Assembly (NCBI GenBank): GCA_019419455.1
Contig: DXZW01000041.1
Span: 1-64,000, forward strand
DNA from: Collinsella sp.
GTDB taxonomy: Bacteria; Actinomycetota; Coriobacteriia; Coriobacteriales; Coriobacteriaceae
Direction: 5' to 3'
DNA: 64,000 nt
Under the pieces are notes generated by a model that searched no databases, was not told where the DNA came from, and worked only from the letters and a program-made list of their open reading frames with translations. Position 1 is the stretch's first letter. Every line of letters starts with the position of its first letter. The translations under genes and the position numbers were made by a program. Of the stretch, positions 16,392-24,764 are shown one piece after another.

Positions 16392-17378
16392 TTACAGCGC
16401 GAAGTCGCCGCCGACGAGCGTGGAGACGGGCTCCTCGTGGTAAACGGCGGAAATGGCCTGAGCGAACTCCTCGGCGACCGAGATAGTCTTGATCTTGCCG
16501 CCGACCTCGACGGGGATGGCGTCGGTGACGACGCACTCGACGATGGGGGCGTCGTTCAGGCGCTCGATGGCTGGGCCGGAGAAGATGCCGTGGGTGGCGC
16601 AGACGTAGATGTCGCCGGCGCCCATGGCCTTGAGCTCCTTGACGTTGGCGCACAGGGTGCCAGCGGTGTCGATCATGTCGTCGTTGATGATGCAGGTCTT
16701 GCCCTTGATGTCACCGATGATGCCCATGACCTCGGCGGCGTTGTGGCGCGGACGGCCCTTGTGGGCGATGGCAAGGTCGCAGCCGAGCATGTCGGACAGC
16801 TTCTTGGCGGCCTTGGCGCGACCCACGTCGGGGGAGACGACGACCAGGTTGTCGGTGTCGAAGTGCATGTCGTTGTAGTACTGGCCGAACAGCGGCAGTG
16901 CGGACAGGTGGTTAACCGGGATATCGAAGAAGCCCTGGATCTGGCCCTGGTGCAGGTCGAGGGTGATGATGCGGTTGACACCGGCGCGCTCGAGCAGGTT
17001 GGCGACGAGGCGGGCGGTGATGGGCTCGCGCGGGCCGGCCTTGCGGTCCTGGCGGGCATAGCCGTAGTGGGTGATGACGGCGGTGATGGAGCGGGCAGAT
17101 GCGCGCTTGGCAGCGTCGGTGGCGATGAGCAGCTCCATGAGCATGTCGTTGACGTTGCCGCCGGCCACGGACTGAATCAGGAAGACGTCGGCGCCGCGGA
17201 CGGTCTCGTCGTAGCGGGCGTAAATCTCACCATTGGCGAACTGCTTTAGCGTAAGGCCCGAAAGCTCGACCCCAAGGTACTCAGCGATCTTCTGAGCGAG
17301 GGGACGGTTGGAGGAACCGGAATACACGCGGATGGACTTGCGCATATTCTCCGACTTCTCGGGATCATTAATCGGCAT
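16392..17378 (-). CDS. prs: Ribose-phosphate pyrophosphokinase
   Basis: 328 residues. It makes PRPP from ribose 5-phosphate and ATP for nucleotide, His and Trp synthesis. Signature segments are SGSSNRPLAQKIAEYLG, FANGEIYARYDETVRG, DLHQGQIQGFFDIPVNHL (metal/ATP loop) and the PRPP-binding CIINDDMIDTAGTLC. The length is slightly above the usual 310-320. Start at ATG 17378 after a GGAGAAGGG site. Its neighbour on the same strand is glmU; a terminator at 17516-17553 separates them. Confidence 0.96.
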   Translation of the reverse strand: MPINDPEKSENMRKSIRVYSGSSNRPLAQKIAEYLGVELSGLTLKQFANGEIYARYDETVRGADVFLIQSVAGGNVNDMLMELLIATDAAKRASARSITAVITHYGYARQDRKAGPREPITARLVANLLERAGVNRIITLDLHQGQIQGFFDIPVNHLSALPLFGQYYNDMHFDTDNLVVVSPDVGRAKAAKKLSDMLGCDLAIAHKGRPRHNAAEVMGIIGDIKGKTCIINDDMIDTAGTLCANVKELKAMGAGDIYVCATHGIFSGPAIERLNDAPIVECVVTDAIPVEVGGKIKTISVAEEFAQAISAVYHEEPVSTLVGGDFAL

Positions 17379-17515
17379 TACCCTTCTCCTTTATATCGAA
17401 TGCCATATAGATGCCTTGTTGCATTGTAACCGCGCGGCGGGGTTTATCGGGTCTTGATAACGTCTTTACCGTCAACGGACACGAACCGACCACTCATCCG
17501 GTTGCGCAGGTCACG

Positions 17516-17553
17516 ATAGAAAAAGGAGCCGCCCCCATGGAGCAGCTCCTTTT
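17516..17553 (-). terminator. Terminator of glmU
   Basis: On the minus strand an AAAAGGAGC / GCTCCTTTT stem is followed by T residues, 16 bp past the glmU stop. Confidence 0.6.
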
Positions 17554-17568
17554 GTGCTTGGTAAAACG

Positions 17569-18981
17569 TTATACCTCGTCGTCCTCGTGCAGACGGCGGC
17601 GGTAATCGGCGGCCCAGCCCTCAATATTTACCTGACGGGCGCGGCCCAGACCAAGTGCGTCGGCCGGGACCGGCTCGGTGATGACGGAGCCGGCGGCCAC
17701 GAGTGCACCGTCGCCGATCTGGGCGGGCGCGACCATCATGGTGTCGGAGCCAATGAAGGCGTCCTTGCCGATGACGGTCTTGTGCTTGTGCACGCCATCG
17801 TAGTTGCAGGTGATGGAGCCCGCGCCCACGTTGACGCCGGAGCCCATGGTGGTGTCGCCGATGTAGGACAGGTGCGGCACCTTGGAGCCCTCGCCGATCG
17901 TGGACTTCTTGATCTCCACGTGCGTGCCGGCCTTGGAGCCGTCGAGCATGTGGGTGCCCGGGCGCAGGTAGGCGCGCGGGCCGCAGTCGACGCCGTTCTC
18001 GATGACGGCCTCGATGGCGATGGTTTCATCGATGGTGCAGCCGCTGCCGACGGTGGTGTCGGTGAGGCGGCTGTTGGGACCGAGCTGGCACTCCTCGCCC
18101 ACGGTGACGTGGCCGATCAGGTGCGTCTGCGGCCACACGACGGTGTCGCGGCCGATGGTGGCGTCGGGGCCGATCCAGGCTTGCGTGGGGTCGATGAACG
18201 TGACGCCCTCGGCCATCCAGTGCTCGTTGATGCGGTCGCGCGCGATGGCGGTGAGCTGCGCGAGCTGGATGCGGCTGTTGACGCCCAGGCCGTCGCGGTA
18301 GTCGTCGCAGTGGAAGATGGAGACTGCCTGGCCGTGACCCTTGAGGATTTCGAGCATGTCGGGCAGGTAGTACTCGGACTGCGCGTTGTCGTTGCCGATC
18401 TCGTTAATGTGGGCGGCGAGCTGCGCGCCGTCGAAGGCGTAGCAGCCGGCGTTGCACTCCAGCAGCGTGGCGGCCTGCTCGGGCGTGCAGTCCTTCTGCT
18501 CGATGATGCGCTCGATCTGACCGTCGGCGCCCAGCTTGATGCGGCCGTAGCCGAAAGGATCGGGCGGGGTCATGGTCATGACGGTGCAGGCGAGCTCGCC
18601 GGTGGCGACGGTTTGCGCGAACTTGGCGACGGTGTCGGCGGTGATGAGCGGCAGGTCGCCGTTGAGCACGACGACCGGACCCTCGGCGATGCCGCAGGCC
18701 TCGAGCGCGACCTTTACGGCGTGACCGGTGCCCAGACGCTCGGTCTGCTCGACGCACTCGACCTTGGTGGCGCTGTTGGCGTAGGCGCCGTCGATGAGGG
18801 CGCGCATCTCGTCGGCGTGGCTGCCGATGACAACCACGACGCGGCTGCAGCCGGCCTTGATGGTAGCGTCGACGATCCACTGGACCATGGGCTTACCCAG
18901 GATCTTGTGCGAAACCTTGCAGTGGTTCGACTTCATGCGGGTGCCCTCGCCGGCAGCGAGGATAATTGCGGTTGCGTCCAT
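17569..18981 (-). CDS. glmU: Bifunctional N-acetylglucosamine-1-phosphate uridyltransferase / glucosamine-1-phosphate acetyltransferase
   Basis: 470 residues. The N-terminal pyrophosphorylase domain (about 1-235) starts ATAIILAAGEGTRMKS and contains the uridyl-binding ECVEQTERLGTGHAV and the VLNGDLPLI segment. The C-terminal left-handed beta-helix (about 255-455) shows hexapeptide repeats and the NYDGVHKHKTVIG acetyltransferase site. It makes UDP-GlcNAc for peptidoglycan. ATG 18981 is set by AGGAG 7 bases upstream; a 70-codon upstream extension is not conserved-looking. Confidence 0.95.
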   Translation of the reverse strand: MDATAIILAAGEGTRMKSNHCKVSHKILGKPMVQWIVDATIKAGCSRVVVVIGSHADEMRALIDGAYANSATKVECVEQTERLGTGHAVKVALEACGIAEGPVVVLNGDLPLITADTVAKFAQTVATGELACTVMTMTPPDPFGYGRIKLGADGQIERIIEQKDCTPEQAATLLECNAGCYAFDGAQLAAHINEIGNDNAQSEYYLPDMLEILKGHGQAVSIFHCDDYRDGLGVNSRIQLAQLTAIARDRINEHWMAEGVTFIDPTQAWIGPDATIGRDTVVWPQTHLIGHVTVGEECQLGPNSRLTDTTVGSGCTIDETIAIEAVIENGVDCGPRAYLRPGTHMLDGSKAGTHVEIKKSTIGEGSKVPHLSYIGDTTMGSGVNVGAGSITCNYDGVHKHKTVIGKDAFIGSDTMMVAPAQIGDGALVAAGSVITEPVPADALGLGRARQVNIEGWAADYRRRLHEDDEV

Positions 18982-19174
18982 GTGATCTCCTGTTACGTTA
19001 TAGAGACGTGTGTTTGGAAACGATACACGGCGCAATATGATACCGCAGGCATATGACGAGCGCGTAACGATTGGTTTGCGGCGGTTGAGGCTTGCGCCGC
19101 CGGCGTGGCGTTTGCACTGCTTGCGTGCGGCGTTGGCGGTGCTGCGGAGCTGTTGTTTGAGCGAGGGGACGGGG

Positions 19175-20068
19175 GTGCCCGTGGACAACATACGAGAGGA
19201 GTTTGGCGGCGAGCCCGTCGCGGCATTCTCGATGTCGCATCCAGCTGTGCCGGCACTCTATATAGTGCTGACGCTGGGGCTCACTATGTTCTCGATGCAG
19301 CCGGTACTGATTGCGCTGTCACTTGCGGGCGGGCTGGCGTATGGATTTGCGACGCGTGGGGCTGCCCGCACGCTGGGCGCGCTCCGCTGGCAGCTGCCGG
19401 TGATTTTGATCGTCGCGGTGCTCAATCCGCTGTTTAGCGCCTCGGGCTCGACGGAGCTGTTCCGTATTGGCATGCGCGCGGTGTATCTGGAGAGCATGGT
19501 ATACGGCCTGTGCATGGGCGGGCTGTTTGTGGCGAGCGTGCTGTGGTTTGAGGCGGCGGCGTCGATGCTCGAATACGACAAGGTGCTCGCGCTGCTGGGC
19601 AATGCCGCACCGGTGATTGCGCTCATGATCTCGATGTGCATGAGGCTTATCCCGCAGTTTTTGCGCCGCGGTCGTACGGTGCTGGCGGTGCAGGATGCGA
19701 TTGATGTGCCGGGCAGCGCGCCGGCCGACCCCGTACGCTCGCGTTTGCGGGCATCGAGTGTGTTGATGGGCTGGGGCATGGAAGATTCGCTGGAGCGCGC
19801 GGGCGCGATGCGCTCGCGCGGGTGGGGTGCCGCGACGCGTCGTACGACGTATGCGCGGTATCGACTGGGGCGCAGCGACGTTGCCGCGCTGGCTGGGCTT
19901 GCGTTGTTTGGCGTGGCCACGGCGGCAGTGGCGTGGACCGCGACGACGCAGTATTCGTTTTATCCGCAGCTCTCGGTGCCGGCGCCGTGGCCGGGCTATG
20001 TCGTGTACGCTGCCTGGATGGTGCTGCCTTGCGCGTTGCATGCGATTGATGAGAAGAGGTTTGGCTGA
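19175..20068 (+). CDS. ECF transporter transmembrane protein EcfT
   Basis: About 297 residues from GTG 19175 (ribosome-like GAGGGG upstream; GTG 19181 is also possible, and an ATG at 19010 gives an unlikely arginine-rich leader). It has about five to six hydrophobic segments. The cytoplasmic coupling helices include an Ala-Arg-Gly type motif, ERAGAMRSRGWG, which contacts the ATPases. EcfT joins the S-component to the ATPase pair. It overlaps the next gene by one base (TGATG), so the two are translationally coupled. Confidence 0.85.
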   Translation: MPVDNIREEFGGEPVAAFSMSHPAVPALYIVLTLGLTMFSMQPVLIALSLAGGLAYGFATRGAARTLGALRWQLPVILIVAVLNPLFSASGSTELFRIGMRAVYLESMVYGLCMGGLFVASVLWFEAAASMLEYDKVLALLGNAAPVIALMISMCMRLIPQFLRRGRTVLAVQDAIDVPGSAPADPVRSRLRASSVLMGWGMEDSLERAGAMRSRGWGAATRRTTYARYRLGRSDVAALAGLALFGVATAAVAWTATTQYSFYPQLSVPAPWPGYVVYAAWMVLPCALHAIDEKRFG

Positions 20069-21711
20069 TGGCTCGGTTTAATAGGAGCTCGGCGGCGGGT
20101 GTGGCATATGGCTCGGCCGCGCCGGCGATTGAGGTGCGAGGCCTTAGTTTTGCCTATCCCGGGGCCGAGGCACCGGTGCTCGAGGGACTTGATTGGCGTG
20201 TTCCCCAAGGTGCGTTTGCACTGCTGGTGGGTGGTACTGGGTCGGGCAAATCGACGCTACTCTCGCTGCTCAAGCCCGAGATCGCTCCGGCGGGCGAGCG
20301 CACTGGTGATGCGCGCGTGCTGGGTGAGAACGTTGCCGATATGGACGTCCGGGCGTCCGCGGAGCGCGTGGGCTACGTGTTTCAGGATCCCGAGAACCAG
20401 ATCGTGTGCGAGACCGTGTGGCACGAGATGGCGTTTGGCCTGGAAAACTTGGGGCTAGCACGTGATGAGATGCGCCGTCGCGTAGCTGAGACCAGCTATT
20501 TCTTTGGTCTGGAGGACTGGCTTCATCGCGATACCGATACGCTTTCGGGCGGCCGCAAGCAGCTGCTGTCGCTTGCCGCCGTCCTGGCGCTGCGTCCGCG
20601 TGTGCTGCTACTCGACGAGCCCACGTCTCAGCTCGATCCCGTTGCCGAGAAGAATTTCCTGCACGCGCTGTTTCGTGTGAATCGCGAGCTGGGCTGCACG
20701 GTTGTTGTGGCGACGCATCAGCCGCGCCCAATGCTCGAATACGCGACGTGTGCGTACCGGATTGAGGACGGTCGCGTGCGCGAGGTGGCAGATATGGCTT
20801 CTTTGGGACGCCGAGAATCGCTGTTTTCCGATGACATGTTGGGGTGGGGTGCCATCCGATGTGCAAAAAACGGAGAATTCAGCAGGCGTGAGGACAATTT
20901 GGACTCTCTGGAGCCGCCCGGGGACGTATCGAGCGCGAAAAAAAGTTCGGAATTGGACAAATCGTCCGAATTTGTGGCGCAAACGTCGCTCGAGAACGGC
21001 TCGGAAGCCTTCCCGCGCACGAATGGAAGCAGAATACTCCAAAAAATGCACGCTGGGTCGGCTACCACCCTGTCGGAAGGCTGGTTTCGCTACGATCGCG
21101 CGGGCGGTTGGGTGCTGCGCGGGCTCGATGCGTCGTTTTCGGCTGGCGCGGTGCATGCGGTCGTGGGCGGAAACGGCTGCGGCAAGTCGACGATGCTTTC
21201 GGTGCTGGCCAAGACCGCCAAGCTGCAGCGCGGCCGCATGGTGCGCGGAGCGGCCTCGGCGGCGCTGTTGCCTCAGAATCCCAAAGCATTGCTGGTTGCC
21301 GAGACGGTTCGCGATGAGCTGATGGAATGGGCCTCGACCTGCGGATATGACGAGAACTTGGCGCGGGAGCGTGCGGCGCAACTGGGATTGGACGGCCTGG
21401 AGACGCGTCACCCCTACGACCTCTCGGGCGGACAGCGCCAGCTGCTCGCGCTGGCAAAGCTGCTGCTGATTGGCCCCGAGCTGCTGCTGCTTGACGAGCC
21501 CACGAAGGGCTTGGACCTGGAGAGCCGCCGCATCATCGCCCGCGCCCTGCGTGACCATGCGAAGGCTGGCGGCACCGTCATCATGGCTACGCACGATTTG
21601 GACTTTGCTGAGCAGGTCGCCGACGACATCGCCATGATGTTCGATGGCGAGATTGCCTGCATGGAGCCGCCGGCCGACTTCTTTGCCGACAACGTGTTTT
21701 ATAGGGCGTGA
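20068..21711 (+). CDS. ECF transporter ATPase, two ABC domains fused
   Basis: 547 residues. Domain 1 (about 15-245) has Walker A GGTGSGKS, signature LSGGRKQL and Walker B VLLLDEPTSQLDP. Domain 2 (about 335-545) has GGNGCGKS, LSGGQRQL and LLLLDEPTKGLDL. This equals the EcfA1/EcfA2 pair in one chain. The two are joined by a low-complexity, Ser/Glu/Lys-rich linker (about 265-330). Most of that linker is encoded by a 189-bp segment with inverted-repeat ends (20862-21050). The operon order EcfT, fused ATPase, S-component is that of a dedicated group I-like cassette. Confidence 0.9.
   Translation: MARFNRSSAAGVAYGSAAPAIEVRGLSFAYPGAEAPVLEGLDWRVPQGAFALLVGGTGSGKSTLLSLLKPEIAPAGERTGDARVLGENVADMDVRASAERVGYVFQDPENQIVCETVWHEMAFGLENLGLARDEMRRRVAETSYFFGLEDWLHRDTDTLSGGRKQLLSLAAVLALRPRVLLLDEPTSQLDPVAEKNFLHALFRVNRELGCTVVVATHQPRPMLEYATCAYRIEDGRVREVADMASLGRRESLFSDDMLGWGAIRCAKNGEFSRREDNLDSLEPPGDVSSAKKSSELDKSSEFVAQTSLENGSEAFPRTNGSRILQKMHAGSATTLSEGWFRYDRAGGWVLRGLDASFSAGAVHAVVGGNGCGKSTMLSVLAKTAKLQRGRMVRGAASAALLPQNPKALLVAETVRDELMEWASTCGYDENLARERAAQLGLDGLETRHPYDLSGGQRQLLALAKLLLIGPELLLLDEPTKGLDLESRRIIARALRDHAKAGGTVIMATHDLDFAEQVADDIAMMFDGEIACMEPPADFFADNVFYRA
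20862..21050. repeat. 189-bp inverted-repeat-bounded segment inside the ECF ATPase gene
   Basis: Ends are imperfect inverted repeats of pattern TGCA(N6)YGGAGWATTCWGC (20862-20884 and 21028-21050). The length is exactly 63 codons, so the frame is kept. It encodes the interdomain linker. It could be an in-frame inserted palindromic element; with only one copy in the window this is tentative. Confidence 0.45.
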
Positions 21712-21715
21712 TGGG

Positions 21716-22429
21716 ATGGCGGATTATCGCATCGTGCGCCTACTCGCAAAACTGGAGATACCGCTGCTGCTGGCGGTGCCAGCCGTGATGGCTGCGGCGT
21801 TGCTGGCGGGCGTTGAGCAGGCGGCGCTCGCCATGCTTGTCGTGGTGGCGCTGGTGCTTGCGCTGTTCTTTGCAGGCTACGAGGCGTCGCGACCGGGCCT
21901 GCGCCAGATTATGCCAACGCTGGTTCTGGCGGCGTTGGCCGCGGCGGGGCGCATCTTGTTTGGCCCCATTCCCGACTTTAAACCCGTGAGTGCCATCGCC
22001 ATTATCGCGGGGGCGACGCTTGGTCGCCGCAATGGTTTTATGGTTGGCGCGCTGGCGGCGCTGACCAGCAATTTCTTTTTTGGACAGGGCATGTGGACGC
22101 CGTGGCAGATGTATGCCTGGGGGCTCGTGGGATACGTTGGCGGTGCGCTGGCGCATGCCGGCGCTTTTGATCGCGCCGATGGCACCGTGCGTATGCCGGC
22201 GCTGCTGACCTACGGCTTTGCTTCGGGTTTGCTGTACGGCGTTGTGATCAACGCCTACGACATTATCGGTTTTGTTCAACCGCTCACGTGGGCGGGTGCC
22301 ATGGCGCGTCTTGCCACCGCCGTACCGTTCGATATCACGCACGGCCTTGCGACCTGCGTGTTTTTGGTCGCCCTGTACAAGCCTTGGTGTCGCCGCATCA
22401 ACCGAGTCGTCGTGAAGTACGGACTGTAG
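21716..22429 (+). CDS. ECF transporter S component (substrate-binding membrane protein)
   Basis: 237 residues with about six hydrophobic segments. Conserved-looking features are GRILFGPIPDFKPVSAI, GATLGRRNGFMVGALAALTSNFFFGQGMWTPWQMYAWGLVG and a basic C-terminus (CRRINRVVVKYGL). The FFFGQG/TPWQM region is like S-components grouped with cobalamin-related transporters (CblT/CbrT-like). I do not assign a substrate: no vitamin-biosynthesis gene or riboswitch is adjacent. ATG 21716 begins 4 bp after the ATPase stop. Confidence 0.8.
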   Translation: MADYRIVRLLAKLEIPLLLAVPAVMAAALLAGVEQAALAMLVVVALVLALFFAGYEASRPGLRQIMPTLVLAALAAAGRILFGPIPDFKPVSAIAIIAGATLGRRNGFMVGALAALTSNFFFGQGMWTPWQMYAWGLVGYVGGALAHAGAFDRADGTVRMPALLTYGFASGLLYGVVINAYDIIGFVQPLTWAGAMARLATAVPFDITHGLATCVFLVALYKPWCRRINRVVVKYGL

Positions 22430-22476
22430 GGCTGGTTGCGCCGGGGCGGGAATCAATACTGCCGAAGTGCCATTTT

Positions 22477-22628
22477 AAAACTATGCCGGTTTACGGGGCC
22501 AGATTGGCACAAGCAGACCATGCCGGCTATTTTTGAAATAGAGCAAGCCGTTTACCTGCGGTTTTATTATTTCGGAATTGCGTATGGTTGGGGGTTCGCG
22601 ATTCAGCCCCGTAAACCGGCATAGTTTT
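22477..22628. repeat. 152-bp inverted-repeat element, family C copy 1
   Basis: Ends are AAAACTATGCCGGTTTAC and its complement. The interior contains a TTTACCTGCGGTTTT core. A second copy of exactly the same length is at 53779-53930. This and the family B element account for most of the 534-bp gap between the S component and xth; no gene is seen. Confidence 0.65.
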
Positions 22629-22728
22629 GAAATAGCCGGCTGATACGACGGGCATCGTGGCCCTCGGAGAGCCAAATTGATCCGTTTTCTTTCGCCTCCA
22701 GACGTTCCCAGGGAATCAGCTGAACCCG

Positions 22729-22894
22729 CCCGCCACGAAATCGGTCTATCTACTACGTTTGGCCCGACACCCCCAACCACAACCGTGTTTTATGAAAAAC
22801 CGTAGGCTTTCTACCTGCGGTTTTCTTTTTGCGTTGTTCACTGTGGTCGAGGGTAGTGGCTTAAACGTAGTAGATGGGCGTGTTTCGTGGCGGA
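22729..22894. repeat. About 165-bp inverted-repeat element, family B copy 1
   Basis: Ends are CCGCCACGAAAYNGGYCYAT-CTACTACGTTT and their complement. The interior hairpin is AACCGTAGG..CCTGCGGTT. It is homologous, in inverted orientation, to 53525-53688. Flanks on both sides carry an AAATGATCCGTTTTCYTTCG motif (about 22678-22692 and 22925-22942). Confidence 0.65.
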
Positions 22895-22963
22895 TGGGTC
22901 ACGCGGATACCCCCACGAGGCCCAAAATGATCCGTTTTCCTTCGTCTCCGGGGGCAGCTGGAG

Positions 22964-23782
22964 TTAGAGCTCCAACGTAAGGGTGACGGGGCAGTGGTCG
23001 CTGCCGAAGATGTCGCCGCGGATGCCGGTGTCGCGTACGTTGTCGGCGATTGCGTCGCTTACCAGGAAGTAGTCGATGCGCCAGCCTGCGTTGTTCTTGC
23101 GGGCATTAAAGCGATAGCTCCACCAGCTGTAGACGCCCTCGACGTCGGGGTTTGCCGTGCGCCAGGTATCGGTAAAGCCGGCGTTGAGCAGCTCGGTAAA
23201 CTTGCCGCGTTCTTCGTCCGAAAAGCCGGCGTTGCCGCGGTTGGACTTGGGGTTCTTAAGGTCGATTTCCTCGTGCGCCACGTTAAAGTCGCCGCAGGTC
23301 ACGACGGGTTTGCCGGTCTCGCGCTCGAGTGCGTTCAAAAAGCCGCGGTAGGCATCGTCCCAGGCCATGCGCACATCGATGCGCGCGAGCTCATTTTGGG
23401 CGTTGGGCGTATAGACGTCGACAAACCAGAATTTGTCGAACTCCAGCGCGCAGACACGGCCCTCGGTCGCGGCTTGGGCAACGAGCTCAGCTGCCTCACC
23501 CTCGCCGGCGTAGGGCAGCAGCGCATCGGCGCGCAGCACGCGCAGCGGTTCCTGGCGGCTAAAGACCGCAGTGCCCGAATAACCTTTACGCTCGGCGTAG
23601 CTCCAAGTTTGGTGATAGCCGGGCAGGTCGATATCGACCTGGCCCTCCTGCAGCTTGGTCTCCTGCAGCGCCAGGATATCGACGTCGAGTTCTTGCGCGA
23701 TCTGGATAAAGCTTGGGTCCTTTTTGAGCACGGCGCGCAGGCCGTTGACGTTCCACGAGGCGAAAGTGTAAGTCTGAGGCAT
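22964..23782 (-). CDS. xth: Exodeoxyribonuclease III (AP endonuclease)
   Basis: 272 residues of the exonuclease III family. It removes nucleotides 3' to 5' and cleaves abasic sites in base-excision repair. Visible motifs are SWNVNGLRAVLKK, ILALQETKLQEGQVD (metal-binding Glu), PNAQNELARIDVRMAWDD, CGDFNVAHEEIDLKNP, GWRIDYFLVS and the C-terminal GSDHCPVTL with its catalytic Asp-His. The length fits the family. It is a single gene on the minus strand, divergent from the sirtuin gene. Confidence 0.95.
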   Translation of the reverse strand: MPQTYTFASWNVNGLRAVLKKDPSFIQIAQELDVDILALQETKLQEGQVDIDLPGYHQTWSYAERKGYSGTAVFSRQEPLRVLRADALLPYAGEGEAAELVAQAATEGRVCALEFDKFWFVDVYTPNAQNELARIDVRMAWDDAYRGFLNALERETGKPVVTCGDFNVAHEEIDLKNPKSNRGNAGFSDEERGKFTELLNAGFTDTWRTANPDVEGVYSWWSYRFNARKNNAGWRIDYFLVSDAIADNVRDTGIRGDIFGSDHCPVTLTLEL

Positions 23783-23917
23783 GGTGTCCTTTCGACGGGG
23801 TTGGCAGGCTTAAGATTAGCGCAACAGGGGCGCCGGCGGGCTCCGCGTGTGCCGACTCAAAGGCTGCGTGCATGACATCGCCCGACGCGGCCCGACCAAC
23901 AAGGACGGAGGACTCAT

Positions 23918-24670
23918 ATGACGCAGGCAATATCGGACCCCAAGCAGGCCTCCGCGGCGCTGGCGGAGCTGTTCGACGCCCACGAGCGCGTGGTTTTCTT
24001 TGGCGGCGCGGGCGTTTCCACGGCGAGCGGCATTCCCGATTTCCGCAGCGTGGACGGCCTGTATCATCAGCAGTTTGCCTATCCGCCCGAGACCATGCTC
24101 TCGCACAGCTTTTACGAGGCGCATCCGGCCGAGTTCTTCGACTTCTACCGTACCAAGATGATCGCGCTTGGCGCCAAGCCCAACCGCTGCCACACCAAGC
24201 TGGCCGAGCTGGAGCGGGCCGGCAAGCTGGATGCGGTGGTGACGCAAAATATCGACGGTCTGCATCAGATGGCAGGCTCGCAGCGCGTGTTTGAACTGCA
24301 CGGCTCGGTCCACCGCAACATTTGCCAGGCGTGCGGCGCGGTCTATAGCGCCGAGTGGATTTGCGCGCGCGAGCACGAGGGTGCCGCGGGTGTGCCCGTG
24401 TGTCCTGCGTGCGGCGGGCGCATCAAGCCCGATGTGGTGCTCTACGAGGAGCCGCTCGACGAGCGCGTACTTACCGGTGCCGTTGCCGCCATCGCCGCGG
24501 CCGATGCCCTCATTGTGGGCGGAACCTCGCTCGTGGTGTATCCGGCGGCGGGCCTTACGCGCTACTTTACCGGCGATACGCTGGCCATTTGCAATCTTGC
24601 TCCCACCGATCAGGATACAAATGCCGACCTGCTGATTTCTTGCGACATCGCGGCTGCGTTTGCGTTCTAG
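23918..24670 (+). CDS. NAD-dependent protein deacylase, sirtuin family
   Basis: 250 residues. It removes acyl groups from lysine using NAD+. Motifs: GGAGVSTASGIPDFRS (NAD binding), VVTQNIDGLHQMAG, catalytic His in FELHGSVHRNIC, and a Cys4 zinc site (CQAC and CPAC, about 143-167). The following GGTSLVVYPAAGL is also conserved. A GGAGG-like site precedes ATG 23918. It has no clear operon partner; a folP promoter appears to start within its end. Confidence 0.93.
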   Translation: MTQAISDPKQASAALAELFDAHERVVFFGGAGVSTASGIPDFRSVDGLYHQQFAYPPETMLSHSFYEAHPAEFFDFYRTKMIALGAKPNRCHTKLAELERAGKLDAVVTQNIDGLHQMAGSQRVFELHGSVHRNICQACGAVYSAEWICAREHEGAAGVPVCPACGGRIKPDVVLYEEPLDERVLTGAVAAIAAADALIVGGTSLVVYPAAGLTRYFTGDTLAICNLAPTDQDTNADLLISCDIAAAFAF

Positions 24671-24690
24671 CCCGCGCGCGCGGATACAAT
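24660..24690 (+). promoter_or_regulatory. Candidate promoter for folP-folK
   Basis: TTGCGT (24660-24665) and TACAAT (24685-24690) are separated by 19 bp, slightly long. It sits 75 bp before the fol start. Confidence 0.45.
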
Positions 24691-24764
24691 AGAAAGACTG
24701 ATTGCAAAGCGGCCCCGCCGCCAGCGCCCAGGCGCGGCGGCGCGGGCATTTTAGGAGGATGTTC

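Noticed and set aside
16299..17249. A 316-codon open frame opposite prs
   Set aside because: It is antisense to prs, whose motifs are complete; composition is Asp/Gly/Val-rich as in other shadow frames.
17554..19056. A 500-codon open frame on the plus strand opposite glmU
   Set aside because: It is antisense to a clearly conserved gene, has repetitive Ala/Gly/Val composition typical of high-GC shadow frames, and lacks a ribosome site.
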